Shown here one piece after another: positions 16,554-24,645 of a stretch of DNA of 46,439 bases; positions within the stretch are counted from its first letter, which is position 1, and each line of letters starts with the position of its first letter. Below the pieces are notes generated by a model. That model searched no databases. It saw only the letters and a program-made list of their open reading frames with translations, and was not told the DNA's origin. Made by a program: the position numbers and the translations under genes. Source of the DNA: WGAB01 sp964406105 (GTDB lineage Bacteria; Hydrothermota; Hydrothermia; WGAB01). The DNA lies in contig CAYOQK010000058.1 of the NCBI GenBank assembly GCA_964406105.1, positions 1-46,439 on the forward strand. Reading direction: 5' to 3'.

Positions 16554-17132
16554 TCAGGGGATCCATCCCAGCAGGGCAGGCCGTGAAGTTCGGCGAATCC
16601 ATCGGCAAGCGGCTTCCAGTAGATCCTCCGGGGAATCCACGAGTTCATCCACCAGTCCGTGGCGAAGGGCTTGGAGGGCAGTCCACCGTTCACCGGTCAA
16701 GAGCAGCCGTTTCAGCGCCCCGAGCCGCAGATAGCGGCCGGCCAGGTGCACCCCCACAAACCCTGGGAACAGGCCCGCTCGGGCCCCAGGATGACCAAAC
16801 CACGAATCGGCGGTGGCCACCCGGTAGGTCAAGGAGAGGGCGAGCTCCAGGGCCCCGCCCAGGGCGAAATGCTGGATTGCCGCCACCGTGGGCACAGGCC
16901 ACCGATGAAAACCCAACAGCACCTCGCGCCCTAAGTCCACGTAGCGGCGCGCCTCCAACGGCGACATTCGCTGGAGTTCTCGCAGATCGCCCCCAGCGCC
17001 AAAGTTCGGTTCGCCGAAAAGTACCACCCCCTGAGATTCCTTGGCCTTTGGGGACTGTAAAAAGGAACGAAACCAAAGAAGGGCGTGCGTGTCCAAGCGG
17101 TTTACTCCCTGCGGGGCAGAAAAGCGGATCAC
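16554..17132 (-). CDS. Short crotonase-like (enoyl-CoA hydratase/isomerase family) protein
   Basis: About 192 residues from a GTG at 17132 (VIRFSAPQGVNRLD), much shorter than the usual ~260. The start is uncertain because no ATG or Shine-Dalgarno is present and the upstream frame runs through tRNA-His. The family features are GVVLFGEPNFGAGGDL (first oxyanion half), AAIQHFALGGALELALSLTYRVATAD (the second oxyanion glycines lie in its LGG part) and the ALRHGLVDELV helix. The catalytic Glu expected just before the 'G.fPGfvG' segment is not evident (HPGARAGLFPG). It could be a divergent or non-hydratase crotonase. It lies 43 nt downstream of tRNA-His on the same strand and converges on the kinase-helicase gene with a 1-nt gap. 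Confidence 0.72.
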   Translation of the reverse strand: MIRFSAPQGVNRLDTHALLWFRSFLQSPKAKESQGVVLFGEPNFGAGGDLRELQRMSPLEARRYVDLGREVLLGFHRWPVPTVAAIQHFALGGALELALSLTYRVATADSWFGHPGARAGLFPGFVGVHLAGRYLRLGALKRLLLTGERWTALQALRHGLVDELVDSPEDLLEAACRWIRRTSRPALLGWIP

Positions 17133-17175
17133 CGTGCAGGGTGGATACGGTTCTATGTGGAAATGCAAAGAAAAA

Positions 17176-17252
17176 TGGGGTGAGCGAGGGGACTCGAACC
17201 CCCAACCACCAGATCCACAGTCTGGCGCTCTGCCGATTGAGCTACGCTCACC
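17176..17252 (-). tRNA. tRNA-His (anticodon GTG)
   Basis: The minus-strand cloverleaf has the extra G-1 paired with C73, the acceptor GTGAGCG/CGCTCAC, D-arm GCTCAATCGGCAGAGC, anticodon stem CCAGA/TCTGG around CTGTGGA (GTG) and T-arm GGGGGTTCGAGTCCCC. CCA appears encoded (17178-17176), followed by a T-run. Its T-loop contains a TCGA tetramer. Confidence 0.97.
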
Positions 17253-17267
17253 GTGTGTCCGGCGATA

Positions 17268-17296
17268 ATTGTAGTCGGGAACGCCCAAAATGGCAA
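17268..17296 (-). promoter_or_regulatory. Promoter of tRNA-His
   Basis: On the minus strand TTGCCA (17296-17291), a 17-nt spacer and TACAAT (17273-17268) lie 15 nt before the tRNA 5' end. The spacing and sequence are close to the sigma-70 consensus. It probably also serves the crotonase-like gene. Confidence 0.75.
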
Positions 17297-17316
17297 GGGG
17301 ATCGCCCATTCGGGCG

Positions 17317-17322
17317 GATAAT
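17317..17322 (+). promoter_or_regulatory. -10 box for leaderless recD2 mRNA
   Basis: GATAAT six nt before the recD2 ATG (17329), so transcription should start at or next to the start codon. No Shine-Dalgarno or clear -35 is seen. Confidence 0.6.
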
Positions 17323-17328
17323 AAAGCC

Positions 17329-19437
17329 ATGGCTCAACCGCGAAACGGCGAGGAAGTACGCCTCCGGGGTACCGTGTGGCGCGTCCTTTACGAGGCACCC
17401 GACGGATCCTTCGCCGTGATCCGTCTGGACAACGGCACCGTGGTCCGGGGGCCACTGGCTGGTGTCAAGCCCGGCATGCCCCTTTTGGTGATCGGCCGCT
17501 GGAAACACCATCCCCGCTACGGCCTCCAGGTGGAAGCCGATTACTTTGAAATCCCTCGGGATTTCCAAGATGCCGAGGCCCTGGTGTCCTTCCTCGCTTG
17601 GAGCCTCAAGGGCATCGGCAAGTCCAGGGCCCGCCTACTGGCCCAGCACTTCGGACCCCGAATCCTGGAGATCCTGGACGAAAACCCCGAGCGCATCTTG
17701 GAGGTGCCAGGGATCGGGCCCAAAACCCTGGAACAAGTGCAACGCTCCTGGAACCGATACGCCACCACCCGCAAGGTGTTCCTGCACCTGGCCCGTTTAG
17801 GCCTCACCTATGCGATGGCTCGCCGAGTGTACGAGTACTTCGGGGATCAGGCGGTGCAGGTCCTGGAGGAAAACCCCTATCGGCTGGCCGAGGTGCCCCG
17901 ATTGGGGTTCCGGAAGGCCGACGAAATCGCCCGAAAACAGGGAATCTCTCCCGAGGATCCTCGGCGGCTCCGCGCCGCAATCCTCTATCTGCTGCACCGG
18001 GCGGCGGAGGAACAAGGGCACGTGTTCCTCCGGCACACAGAACTCCTGGAGGGACTGCGTCGTTTGGAGGTACCCGCAGGCTCGGCCATCGCCCACGTGC
18101 TCCAGGAAATGGAACGTCAGGGCGAGGTGGTACACGAAGACCACCGGGTATATCTCCACGCGCTTTACGCCATGGAGCGCAGGGTGGCCGAGCGTTTGCA
18201 CACCCTGCAAAGGGCCCCTGTCCCTCCGCTGCCCCGGGTGCGCGAAGCCCTGGAAACCTTCCACCGGCTCACGGGTATCGTTTTGTCGGAACTCCAGATC
18301 CAGGCCGTGATGCAGGCCGCCCAATCGCCGGTATACCTGCTGACCGGATTCGCTGGCACCGGCAAAACCACCACCACTCGGGCGGTGTTGGAGGTGTACC
18401 GATCGGCTGGCCTTAGGGTGGCACTGGCAGCCCCTACAGGTAAGGCCGCCCACCGATTGGCCGAGGTCACTGGCCACGAGGCCTCTACCCTGCACCGATT
18501 GCTCCGGTTTCAAGGCGGCCAATGGGGGTACAACGAGGAAGATCCCCTGCCCGTGGACGCCCTGGTGGTGGACGAGCTCTCCATGGTGGACCTGCCCTTG
18601 TTTGACCGGCTGCTGGCCGCCCTGAGGCCAGGCACCCGGCTGTTCCTGGTGGGGGATCCCGCCCAATTGCCGGCCATTGGACCAGGCAATGTGCTCCGGG
18701 ATCTTCTGGGCCAGATCCCGGGGATCACGTTAGACCGCATCTTCCGACAGGAGGAGGCCGGAGGCATCGTGATCAATGCCAACCAGGTACGCTTGGGTAA
18801 ACCCCTCAAAGTGCGGAAAAGCCACGACTTTGAATTCGTGGAGATCCAGGATCAGGAAACCCATCGGGTGCATGAGATCGCGCGCCACCTGGCCCGGCAA
18901 TACGGCCCCGGCTTCCAGTTCCTCACCGGCATGCGTCGGGGTACCGTGGGAGTCCATCGGATGAACGCTCTGCTCCGAGAGGTGCTCAATCCCCATCGGC
19001 CGGTAGAACTCGGGGGCTTCGCCCGGGCCGATCGGGTCATCCAAATCCGAAACAACTACGAGAAGGGCGTGTTTAACGGCGAGGTGGGCGAGGTGGTGGC
19101 CGTGGATCCCGAGGAGGACCGCCTGGTGGTGAACTTTGGAGAAGGCCGGTTGGTGCCTTACAGCGAACTGGAGGCCGAGGCGGAACTGGAACTCGCCTAC
19201 GCCCTCACCGTTCACAAGTTCCAAGGGTCCGAGGCCCCAGTGGTGCTCCTGCCTCTGGTGACGGAGCAGTACGTGATGCTCCACCGCAACTGGCTGTACA
19301 CCGCCATGACCCGGGCACGCCAACTCTTGGTGCTTGTGGGGAGCCGTCGGGCCTTTTGGATCGCTCTAAGGAACCAGAAACCCCTCCAGCGGAACACCAC
19401 CTTGGCCCAACGCCTGCAAGAACTGGCTAAGGCTTGA
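17329..19437 (+). CDS. recD2: RecD2-type ATP-dependent DNA helicase
   Basis: 702 residues. RecD2 is the RecBC-independent 5'-3' SF1B helicase of DNA repair. The N-terminus is an OB-like domain (VRLRGTVWRV), then tandem helix-hairpin-helix modules (KGIGKSRARLLAQHFG, VPGIGPKTLEQVQ, VPRLGFRKADEIA) typical of RecD2. The helicase core has Walker A TGFAGTGKTTTT near residue 340, APTGKAAHRL, ALVVDELSMVD, LVGDPAQLPAIGPG, DRIFRQ, and a C-terminal HKFQGSEAPVVLLPL plus TAMTRARQLLVL. The ATG at 17329 is preferred over an in-frame ATG at 17290 because it follows a -10 box directly and matches the family start. The 3' end overlaps the convergent TauE gene by 11 nt. Confidence 0.95.
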   Translation: MAQPRNGEEVRLRGTVWRVLYEAPDGSFAVIRLDNGTVVRGPLAGVKPGMPLLVIGRWKHHPRYGLQVEADYFEIPRDFQDAEALVSFLAWSLKGIGKSRARLLAQHFGPRILEILDENPERILEVPGIGPKTLEQVQRSWNRYATTRKVFLHLARLGLTYAMARRVYEYFGDQAVQVLEENPYRLAEVPRLGFRKADEIARKQGISPEDPRRLRAAILYLLHRAAEEQGHVFLRHTELLEGLRRLEVPAGSAIAHVLQEMERQGEVVHEDHRVYLHALYAMERRVAERLHTLQRAPVPPLPRVREALETFHRLTGIVLSELQIQAVMQAAQSPVYLLTGFAGTGKTTTTRAVLEVYRSAGLRVALAAPTGKAAHRLAEVTGHEASTLHRLLRFQGGQWGYNEEDPLPVDALVVDELSMVDLPLFDRLLAALRPGTRLFLVGDPAQLPAIGPGNVLRDLLGQIPGITLDRIFRQEEAGGIVINANQVRLGKPLKVRKSHDFEFVEIQDQETHRVHEIARHLARQYGPGFQFLTGMRRGTVGVHRMNALLREVLNPHRPVELGGFARADRVIQIRNNYEKGVFNGEVGEVVAVDPEEDRLVVNFGEGRLVPYSELEAEAELELAYALTVHKFQGSEAPVVLLPLVTEQYVMLHRNWLYTAMTRARQLLVLVGSRRAFWIALRNQKPLQRNTTLAQRLQELAKA

Positions 19438-20188
19438 GGGACAGCCGAGCCCCACGGGCATACTGCACGCCGAAGAGGATCAGAAACCCGGCAAATACGC
19501 GGCGAAGCACGGGCGCGGGCAGCCCGTGGGCCAACGTGCTTCCGAGCAGCACACCGAAGAACCCTCCGAGCACCAAACCCGGCAACAATGAGACCACCAG
19601 GGCACGGTGTCGCCAATGGGTCCAGGACCCCACCAGGGCCATAGGGGCCATGGCGGCCAAAGCGATGCCCTGGGCTGCGTGTTGATCCAATCCCAAGCCC
19701 AACACCAAGGCGGGGACCACGATCACCCCACCGCCGATGCCCAGGAGGGCGCCCAGAAACCCCTGTACCCCTCCCAGCACCCCAAAGATCCAAAGGGGCA
19801 GGTGTCCGATTCCTTGGCCGCCGCGGGAAACCTCTTTGATCCCCAGGATCATCACAATGCCCACGAGCACCAGGACCGAACCAAAGAGGGCCCGGAGCCG
19901 GCGCCGACTCACCCGATGGGCTGTGCGAGCCCCCCAGGGCGCTGCCAAAACCGCTCCCATCGTGGTCCAAAGGGCGGGGGCCAAGGGCACCGATCCATAG
20001 CCCAGGTATGACAAAAAGCCGAAGAGGCCGGTGAAGACGAGCACCCCCAGGGAGGTGGCCTGGGCCTGTCGTTGATCCAGGTGCAGCAATTCCGTGAGGG
20101 CGGGCACGATCACGATCCCCCCTCCCAGGCCCAAGAGCCCGCCCAGCACGCCGGCCCCCACGCCCACCAGCAGCGAAAGCAGGAACAT
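19427..20188 (-). CDS. TauE/SafE family membrane permease
   Basis: 253 residues with about eight hydrophobic segments. The family (formerly DUF81) exports sulfite, sulfoacetate or other anions; the substrate here cannot be told. The two halves are an internal duplication, each with the family motif: LGLGGGIVIVPAL near residue 20 and LGIGGGVIVVPAL near residue 150. The ATG at 20188 lies 8 nt after a TATAAT box on the minus strand, without a Shine-Dalgarno. It overlaps recD2 tail to tail. Confidence 0.9.
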   Translation of the reverse strand: MFLLSLLVGVGAGVLGGLLGLGGGIVIVPALTELLHLDQRQAQATSLGVLVFTGLFGFLSYLGYGSVPLAPALWTTMGAVLAAPWGARTAHRVSRRRLRALFGSVLVLVGIVMILGIKEVSRGGQGIGHLPLWIFGVLGGVQGFLGALLGIGGGVIVVPALVLGLGLDQHAAQGIALAAMAPMALVGSWTHWRHRALVVSLLPGLVLGGFFGVLLGSTLAHGLPAPVLRRVFAGFLILFGVQYARGARLSLKP

Positions 20189-20196
20189 GAGGCCGA

Positions 20197-20202
20197 ATTA
20201 TA
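20197..20202 (-). promoter_or_regulatory. -10 box for leaderless TauE-family mRNA
   Basis: TATAAT on the minus strand with 8 nt to the ATG at 20188. No good -35 is seen. Confidence 0.6.
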
Positions 20203-20215
20203 CGCCGCCCTGCGG

Positions 20216-20244
20216 TTTCCAAAGGCCAGTGCATAGGGTATAAT
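20216..20244 (+). promoter_or_regulatory. Promoter of the coiled-coil/FadL/esterase operon
   Basis: TATAAT at 20239-20244 with a 17-nt spacer to a weak -35 (TTTCCA, 20216-20221). A ~40-nt leader with GGAGG leads to the ATG at 20289. Confidence 0.55.
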
Positions 20245-20288
20245 GGAACCATTCCCAACGCCCCTTTGAACGTTTGGAGGTAGAGCCT

Positions 20289-20663
20289 ATGGCATCCCAT
20301 CACGAAGAGATCCAACAGCCAGAGAGCCCCCTGCTTGAAATCGTGGACCGTGAGGAGAAACGGGCCCTGCAAGAGTTGGAACAGGCGGAGGCCGAAGCCC
20401 AACGACAAATTGAAGAGGCCAAACGCAGGGCCCAGGAACTCGTGGAACGGGCCCACGAAGAGGCCGAAGAAATTGCAGCCCGGGAACGACTCCGGTACGA
20501 GCAGGAGATCCGCACCGAGGCCGAGCGTATCCGTCGCGAAGGCCGAGAACGGGCCCGCCACCTAAAGGAACGCGGCATGAAAAACCTGGACCAGGGGGTT
20601 TCTTTCCTGTTTCAAAAGGTCATTGGCTCCCAGACACCGGACCAAACCAAGGAGGAACAATGA
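20289..20663 (+). CDS. Coiled-coil protein resembling V/A-type ATPase subunit H (G-like)
   Basis: 124 residues; ATG at 20289 with GGAGG 8 nt upstream. Residues ~12-100 are a continuous charged coiled coil rich in Glu, Arg and Ala (LEIVDREEKRALQELEQAEA, later EEIAARERLRYEQEIRTEAE), followed by a short hydrophobic end LDQGVSFLFQKVIGS. This layout, length and C-terminal helix resemble the peripheral-stalk subunit H of A/V-type ATP synthases. No other ATPase subunit is encoded nearby, so it may be an orphan stalk subunit or simply a small coiled-coil protein. Its stop overlaps the start of the FadL-type gene (ATGA). Confidence 0.55.
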   Translation: MASHHEEIQQPESPLLEIVDREEKRALQELEQAEAEAQRQIEEAKRRAQELVERAHEEAEEIAARERLRYEQEIRTEAERIRREGRERARHLKERGMKNLDQGVSFLFQKVIGSQTPDQTKEEQ

Positions 20664-22039
20664 AGCGGAACGTGTGGGGCATGCTCCTGGGAGTGCTGCT
20701 CCCAGGCACCTCGGTACTGCTGGCCGGTGGCTTTGCGCTGTCCGGCGTGGGGATCCGGGCCCTGCATCTGGGTGGGGCCGCCCGCACCCTGGCCGGAGAT
20801 CCCAGTGCCCTCTACTGGAACCCCGCAGCGCTGGCCTACGCCCATCATACCGAGATCCAGGTGTACAACTCCACGGTGATGCCCGATGCCCGTTATCAAC
20901 CCTACACGGGCCTGGTGGGCTACGATGGCGGATACTCCACCCGACTGGACATCTATGCAGAGGCGCAAACCTTCCAGATCCCCGGTTTCCTCATGGTGGT
21001 GCCTGGCAAGTTCGCCAACGTGTCCCTCGGGGTGTACGCACCCTTCGGCTTGGGCGCCCAGTGGGATCTGTACGATTACCCCTTAGGCTGGCACAATCCC
21101 GAACCCTACCCGGAAATTGACTGGTCCAGCGATCTCCAGGTGATCAGCACTTACCTGGGCATCGCCCGACAGATCAACGACCGTTGGGCCATCGGCCTGG
21201 CTGGCGGTGCCAACTTCACCAAGGTCAACCTTCAAAAGGTCAACCTGGTACCCGCCGACCCCACGGATCCAGGGTCTGTGCCCCTGCCCTACTCCTACAT
21301 CCCTGTAGATGTGCAGAGCGAGATGAAGGGCACGGGCTTCGGCGCCAACCTCGGGCTCTTCTATCGGGCCTCCGACCGCTTAGACGTAGCCTTTAGCGCC
21401 CGGCTCTATAGCCCGGTGTCCCTTTCGGGCAACACGGATTTCACCGCCTACTTCCCAGACACCGCCCAAACCCACGCGTGGAAACTCTCTTCCACCGCCT
21501 CTTCCACCACCGATTTCCCTCTGCCCCACAATTTCGGCCTTGGCTTCGCCTACAAGACCAGCGAACAACTCACCTTCCGGTTTGACGTGGACTACACCCT
21601 GTGGAGCCTGTTTGACGTGCTGGTCCTCAAATTTGACGGCATGGATCCCACCGGCCAACCCCTGGACAGCACGGTCCTGGCGAAGAAGTGGAACAACACC
21701 GTCCGGGTGTCCGGCGGGCTGGAGTATGACTATGGCAATGGGCTCCACCTGCGACTCGGGGCCTACTATGACCAATCCCCCATCCCCGATGGCTCCATTG
21801 ACCCTCTGATCCCGGACATCTCGGAGAAGTTGTCCTTCAACGGTGGCGTTTCCTACACCTACGAACTGCCCGGCAACAAGGCCCTTACCCTGTACTTGGG
21901 TGGCGAGTACATCACCTTCGGCGATCGCGTGGTGTATGAGTTCGCGGATGTCAACGGCGACCACGAGCCAGACAACATGCCAGGGATCTACTCCCTCACC
22001 ATCGGGGCCATCAACGGGGGCCTGTCCTTTTCCTTCTAA
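20660..22039 (+). CDS. OmpP1/FadL family outer-membrane transporter
   Basis: 459 residues; ATG at 20660 with AAGGAGG 4 nt upstream, overlapping the previous stop. A signal peptide ends near VLLAGG. The mature start GFALSGVGIRALHLGGAARTLAGDPSALYWNPAAL is characteristic of FadL: the N-terminal hatch with the 'NPA' element that gates hydrophobic substrates. The rest is a beta-barrel of about 14 strands, with PFGLGAQWDLYDYPLGW and a terminal aromatic strand (GGLSFSF). FadL proteins pass hydrophobic compounds such as fatty acids or aromatics across the outer membrane. The esterase lipoprotein follows directly, suggesting uptake of esters or their acids. Confidence 0.88.
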   Translation: MKRNVWGMLLGVLLPGTSVLLAGGFALSGVGIRALHLGGAARTLAGDPSALYWNPAALAYAHHTEIQVYNSTVMPDARYQPYTGLVGYDGGYSTRLDIYAEAQTFQIPGFLMVVPGKFANVSLGVYAPFGLGAQWDLYDYPLGWHNPEPYPEIDWSSDLQVISTYLGIARQINDRWAIGLAGGANFTKVNLQKVNLVPADPTDPGSVPLPYSYIPVDVQSEMKGTGFGANLGLFYRASDRLDVAFSARLYSPVSLSGNTDFTAYFPDTAQTHAWKLSSTASSTTDFPLPHNFGLGFAYKTSEQLTFRFDVDYTLWSLFDVLVLKFDGMDPTGQPLDSTVLAKKWNNTVRVSGGLEYDYGNGLHLRLGAYYDQSPIPDGSIDPLIPDISEKLSFNGGVSYTYELPGNKALTLYLGGEYITFGDRVVYEFADVNGDHEPDNMPGIYSLTIGAINGGLSFSF

Positions 22040-22051
22040 GGAGGCATGACC

Positions 22052-23233
22052 ATGAAAAAGGCACTGATTTTCACCCTTGGCCTGGTTCTTTTGGCGGGTT
22101 GCTCGCGGAAATCCGGGCCGGTGGAGCCCGAAATCCTGCAGGGCTCCCTGGAGTCCATCAGCGTGCCGGCCCCGAACTACAACATGCCCACGCAAACCAC
22201 GGTGGAAGCCCTGGTGTACCTGCCCCCTCAGTATGAAAGTCAACCCAACGACTCTTTCCCCGTGCTCTATCTGCTCCATGGCTTTGGCGGCGACCATACC
22301 ACTTATCAAGCCTACTTTGACATCAAGGGCATCCTGGACTGGATGATCTCCATGGGCTACCTGCCCCCCACCATCGTGGTGATGCCCAACGCCCGAAACG
22401 ACTTCGGCGGCACCTTTTATGCCAATTCCCTGTACGGCTCCCAACCGGTGTTCGGCACCTATGAAAACTTCTTTGTGCAGGATCTGGTGTCCTACATTGA
22501 CCAAAACTACCGCACCCTCCAAGACGCACGCCATCGGGGCCTCATCGGCCTTTCCATGGGTGGCTACGGCGCCGCCCGCCTGGGCATCAAGCACCCGGAT
22601 CTGTTCCGATTCGTGGGGATCCACTCGGGTGTGATAGATTACGAGCAGTTCCTGAACCTTCCCGGAGGTCTCTCGCTTTTGGACCTCCTGTACCAGGAGA
22701 ACCAGGGCACCTTTGATCCTCAGGTCATCATGGCTGATCCAGAGAACCATCCCCTCTCGGTGATGGCCATCGCCATGGCTGCCCAGTACTCCCCTAAGGT
22801 GGGGCCATACACGGCCTTTGATCCCACCCTCAATGAGTTCCCCTTAGTGCCCATCACACCAGACAGCACCCTGTGGGCCGGCGTTCGCATGCCCTTTGAT
22901 GCCAACTGGCAGATCCTCCCCGAGGTTTGGGACAGCCTGTGGCTGGCCCTGAACAACCCCAAAACTCTCCTGGACTCCTTTGCAGTGCAATTGGACAGCA
23001 CTTACTTCTACGTGGACTGCGGTGAAAACGACGACCTGTTCCTACAGATCCAAGTGGAGCCCTTCCTTGCCAAACTGGCGGAACTCGGCCTTACGTACGA
23101 CCAGAATTGGAGCGGCATCTACGACCACGATGGCGGTTACGATCCAGACGACCTGCCGGCCAAGCACGTCACCTATTTCTACCTGAGGTTGCAACGCTCT
23201 TTGATTTCCTTCGCCCAGTTTCTGAAGGGCTGA
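22052..23233 (+). CDS. Esterase D/antigen-85-type alpha/beta hydrolase lipoprotein
   Basis: 393 residues. I choose the ATG at 22052 because AAGGAGG lies 7 nt upstream; another ATG at 22046 is too close. The signal peptide ends in lipobox LLAGC (Cys near 18). The hydrolase domain shows VLYLLHGFGGDHTTY (oxyanion region), the nucleophile elbow GLSMGGYGAAR, DCGENDDLF with a likely acid residue, and a histidine in YDHDGGYDP. It probably cleaves carboxylic esters at the cell envelope. The insertion between the nucleophile and acid (residues ~210-300) is longer than in FrmB/S-formylglutathione hydrolases. It is the last gene before a strong terminator. Confidence 0.87.
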   Translation: MKKALIFTLGLVLLAGCSRKSGPVEPEILQGSLESISVPAPNYNMPTQTTVEALVYLPPQYESQPNDSFPVLYLLHGFGGDHTTYQAYFDIKGILDWMISMGYLPPTIVVMPNARNDFGGTFYANSLYGSQPVFGTYENFFVQDLVSYIDQNYRTLQDARHRGLIGLSMGGYGAARLGIKHPDLFRFVGIHSGVIDYEQFLNLPGGLSLLDLLYQENQGTFDPQVIMADPENHPLSVMAIAMAAQYSPKVGPYTAFDPTLNEFPLVPITPDSTLWAGVRMPFDANWQILPEVWDSLWLALNNPKTLLDSFAVQLDSTYFYVDCGENDDLFLQIQVEPFLAKLAELGLTYDQNWSGIYDHDGGYDPDDLPAKHVTYFYLRLQRSLISFAQFLKG

Positions 23234-23250
23234 TTGGACAAGCGCACTGG

Positions 23251-23290
23251 CAGCGGGGGGCGGCCGTGCGGCCGCCCCCCGCTGCTTTTT
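23251..23290 (+). terminator. Strong intrinsic terminator
   Basis: A 15-bp perfect GC-rich stem (23251-23265 with 23270-23284), loop GTGC, then C and five T's. It closes the esterase operon; on the opposite strand no T-run follows, so it works in one direction. Confidence 0.95.
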
Positions 23291-23322
23291 AAACATCGCC
23301 AGGAGAACTCACAGGCGGGTGA

Positions 23323-24645
23323 TCACTTTCCCACGCAGAAATTGCGGAAGATGTGATCCAGAATGGCCTCCGGCAGATCGTGGTACCCCACAATCTCCTG
23401 GAGACGTTGATGGGCCTGACGCAAGTGGAAGACCACGATCTCCATACCCAAACCGTGCCGATGGGCCTCCAAGGCGTCTGTCAAATCGGCCCGTGCCGAG
23501 GCCAACAGGTGCAGCTCCCGTTCGGCCAACGAAACCTCGCCTGTTCCCACCAGTTCCCGTACCCGCTGCTCCAATTCGGCCACCAAACGGTCCACGCCCT
23601 CTCCGGTCAGCGCGGAGAGCACCAGTCCCTCAGTCGGGGGCTCAGTCCCAGGAGCCAAATCCGCCTTGTTCCATACCCGGATTACAGGCTTGTGTGGAGG
23701 GATCGGGGGTGTCTCTTCCCTCGGCTGGGTCAGGTCCTGCACGAAGATCACCAGGTCTGCCTGTTCTAAGGTAGCCTGGGTCCGCTGTACCCCCAAGGCC
23801 TCTACGGGATCCTGGGTATCCCGAAGACCCGCGGTATCCAGGAACTTCACGGGAACGCCGGCAAAGATCCGCTCTTCGGACACCACATCGCGGGTGGTGC
23901 CTGGGATCTCGGTGACGATGGCCCGCTCCTCGCCCAAGAGGCGGTTGAAAAGGGTGGACTTTCCAGCATTCGGGGGCCCTACAATGGCCAATTTCAGGCC
24001 GTGCAGGAAATACCCTCCCCGTTTGCCTTCCTGCAACAAGGCCTCGGCCTCCTGCAGCAGGGCTTGGACCTGGGCCTCTATCCAGCGGTCCTCCAAGGGA
24101 GGCACATCTTCCTCAAAATCAATCCGGGCTTCCATCTCGGCGATCACCTGAAACAGGCGATCGGCGAAGGTCCCGATTCGTTGGGAAACCTCGCCCTTCA
24201 GGCGTTTCAGGGCCCGGCGTACCCCCTCTCGGCTGCGGGCCTCAATGAGATCCAACACCGCGGCGGCCTGGATCAAATCCAAACGACCGTTGAGAAACGC
24301 GCGTTTGGTGAACTCCCCGGGTTCGGCGAGCCGGGCACCGGCCTGGATGAGGGCCTCTAAGATCAAAGAGGGCACCACGCGCCCCCCATGGCACGAGATC
24401 TCCACTACGTCTTCCCCGGTGTAGGAGTGGGGGGCACGGAACACGGTGACCAGCACCTCATCAATGGGCTGGCCCTCGGGGTCCAGGGCTTCAGCTTTGA
24501 ACACCCGACGGGCTGGGGCCTCCTGCAAGGGTTTCGGGGTACGCAGTACCCGCTGAGCAATGACCAACGCTTCGGGCCCTGACACCCGAAGCACAGCAAT
24601 GCCACCCACACCCGGAGGGGTCGCGATGGCGGCGATGGTTTCCAT
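23323..24645 (-). CDS. mnmE: tRNA uridine-5-carboxymethylaminomethyl modification GTPase
   Basis: 440 residues from the ATG at 24645, which overlaps the jag stop by one base. MnmE with MnmG modifies U34 of certain tRNAs. The N-terminal tetrahydrofolate-binding domain opens METIAAIATPPGVGGIAVLR, and the central GTPase has GPPNAGKST (G1), DTAGLRDT (G3) and NKAD (G4). The C-terminal FCVGK provides the conserved catalytic cysteine. It is the last gene of the ribosome/membrane-insertion block. No mnmG is in the window. Confidence 0.97.
   Translation of the reverse strand: METIAAIATPPGVGGIAVLRVSGPEALVIAQRVLRTPKPLQEAPARRVFKAEALDPEGQPIDEVLVTVFRAPHSYTGEDVVEISCHGGRVVPSLILEALIQAGARLAEPGEFTKRAFLNGRLDLIQAAAVLDLIEARSREGVRRALKRLKGEVSQRIGTFADRLFQVIAEMEARIDFEEDVPPLEDRWIEAQVQALLQEAEALLQEGKRGGYFLHGLKLAIVGPPNAGKSTLFNRLLGEERAIVTEIPGTTRDVVSEERIFAGVPVKFLDTAGLRDTQDPVEALGVQRTQATLEQADLVIFVQDLTQPREETPPIPPHKPVIRVWNKADLAPGTEPPTEGLVLSALTGEGVDRLVAELEQRVRELVGTGEVSLAERELHLLASARADLTDALEAHRHGLGMEIVVFHLRQAHQRLQEIVGYHDLPEAILDHIFRNFCVGK

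Noticed and set aside
17133..17330. Upstream extension of the crotonase-like frame
   Set aside because: It would translate tRNA-His, so it cannot be coding.
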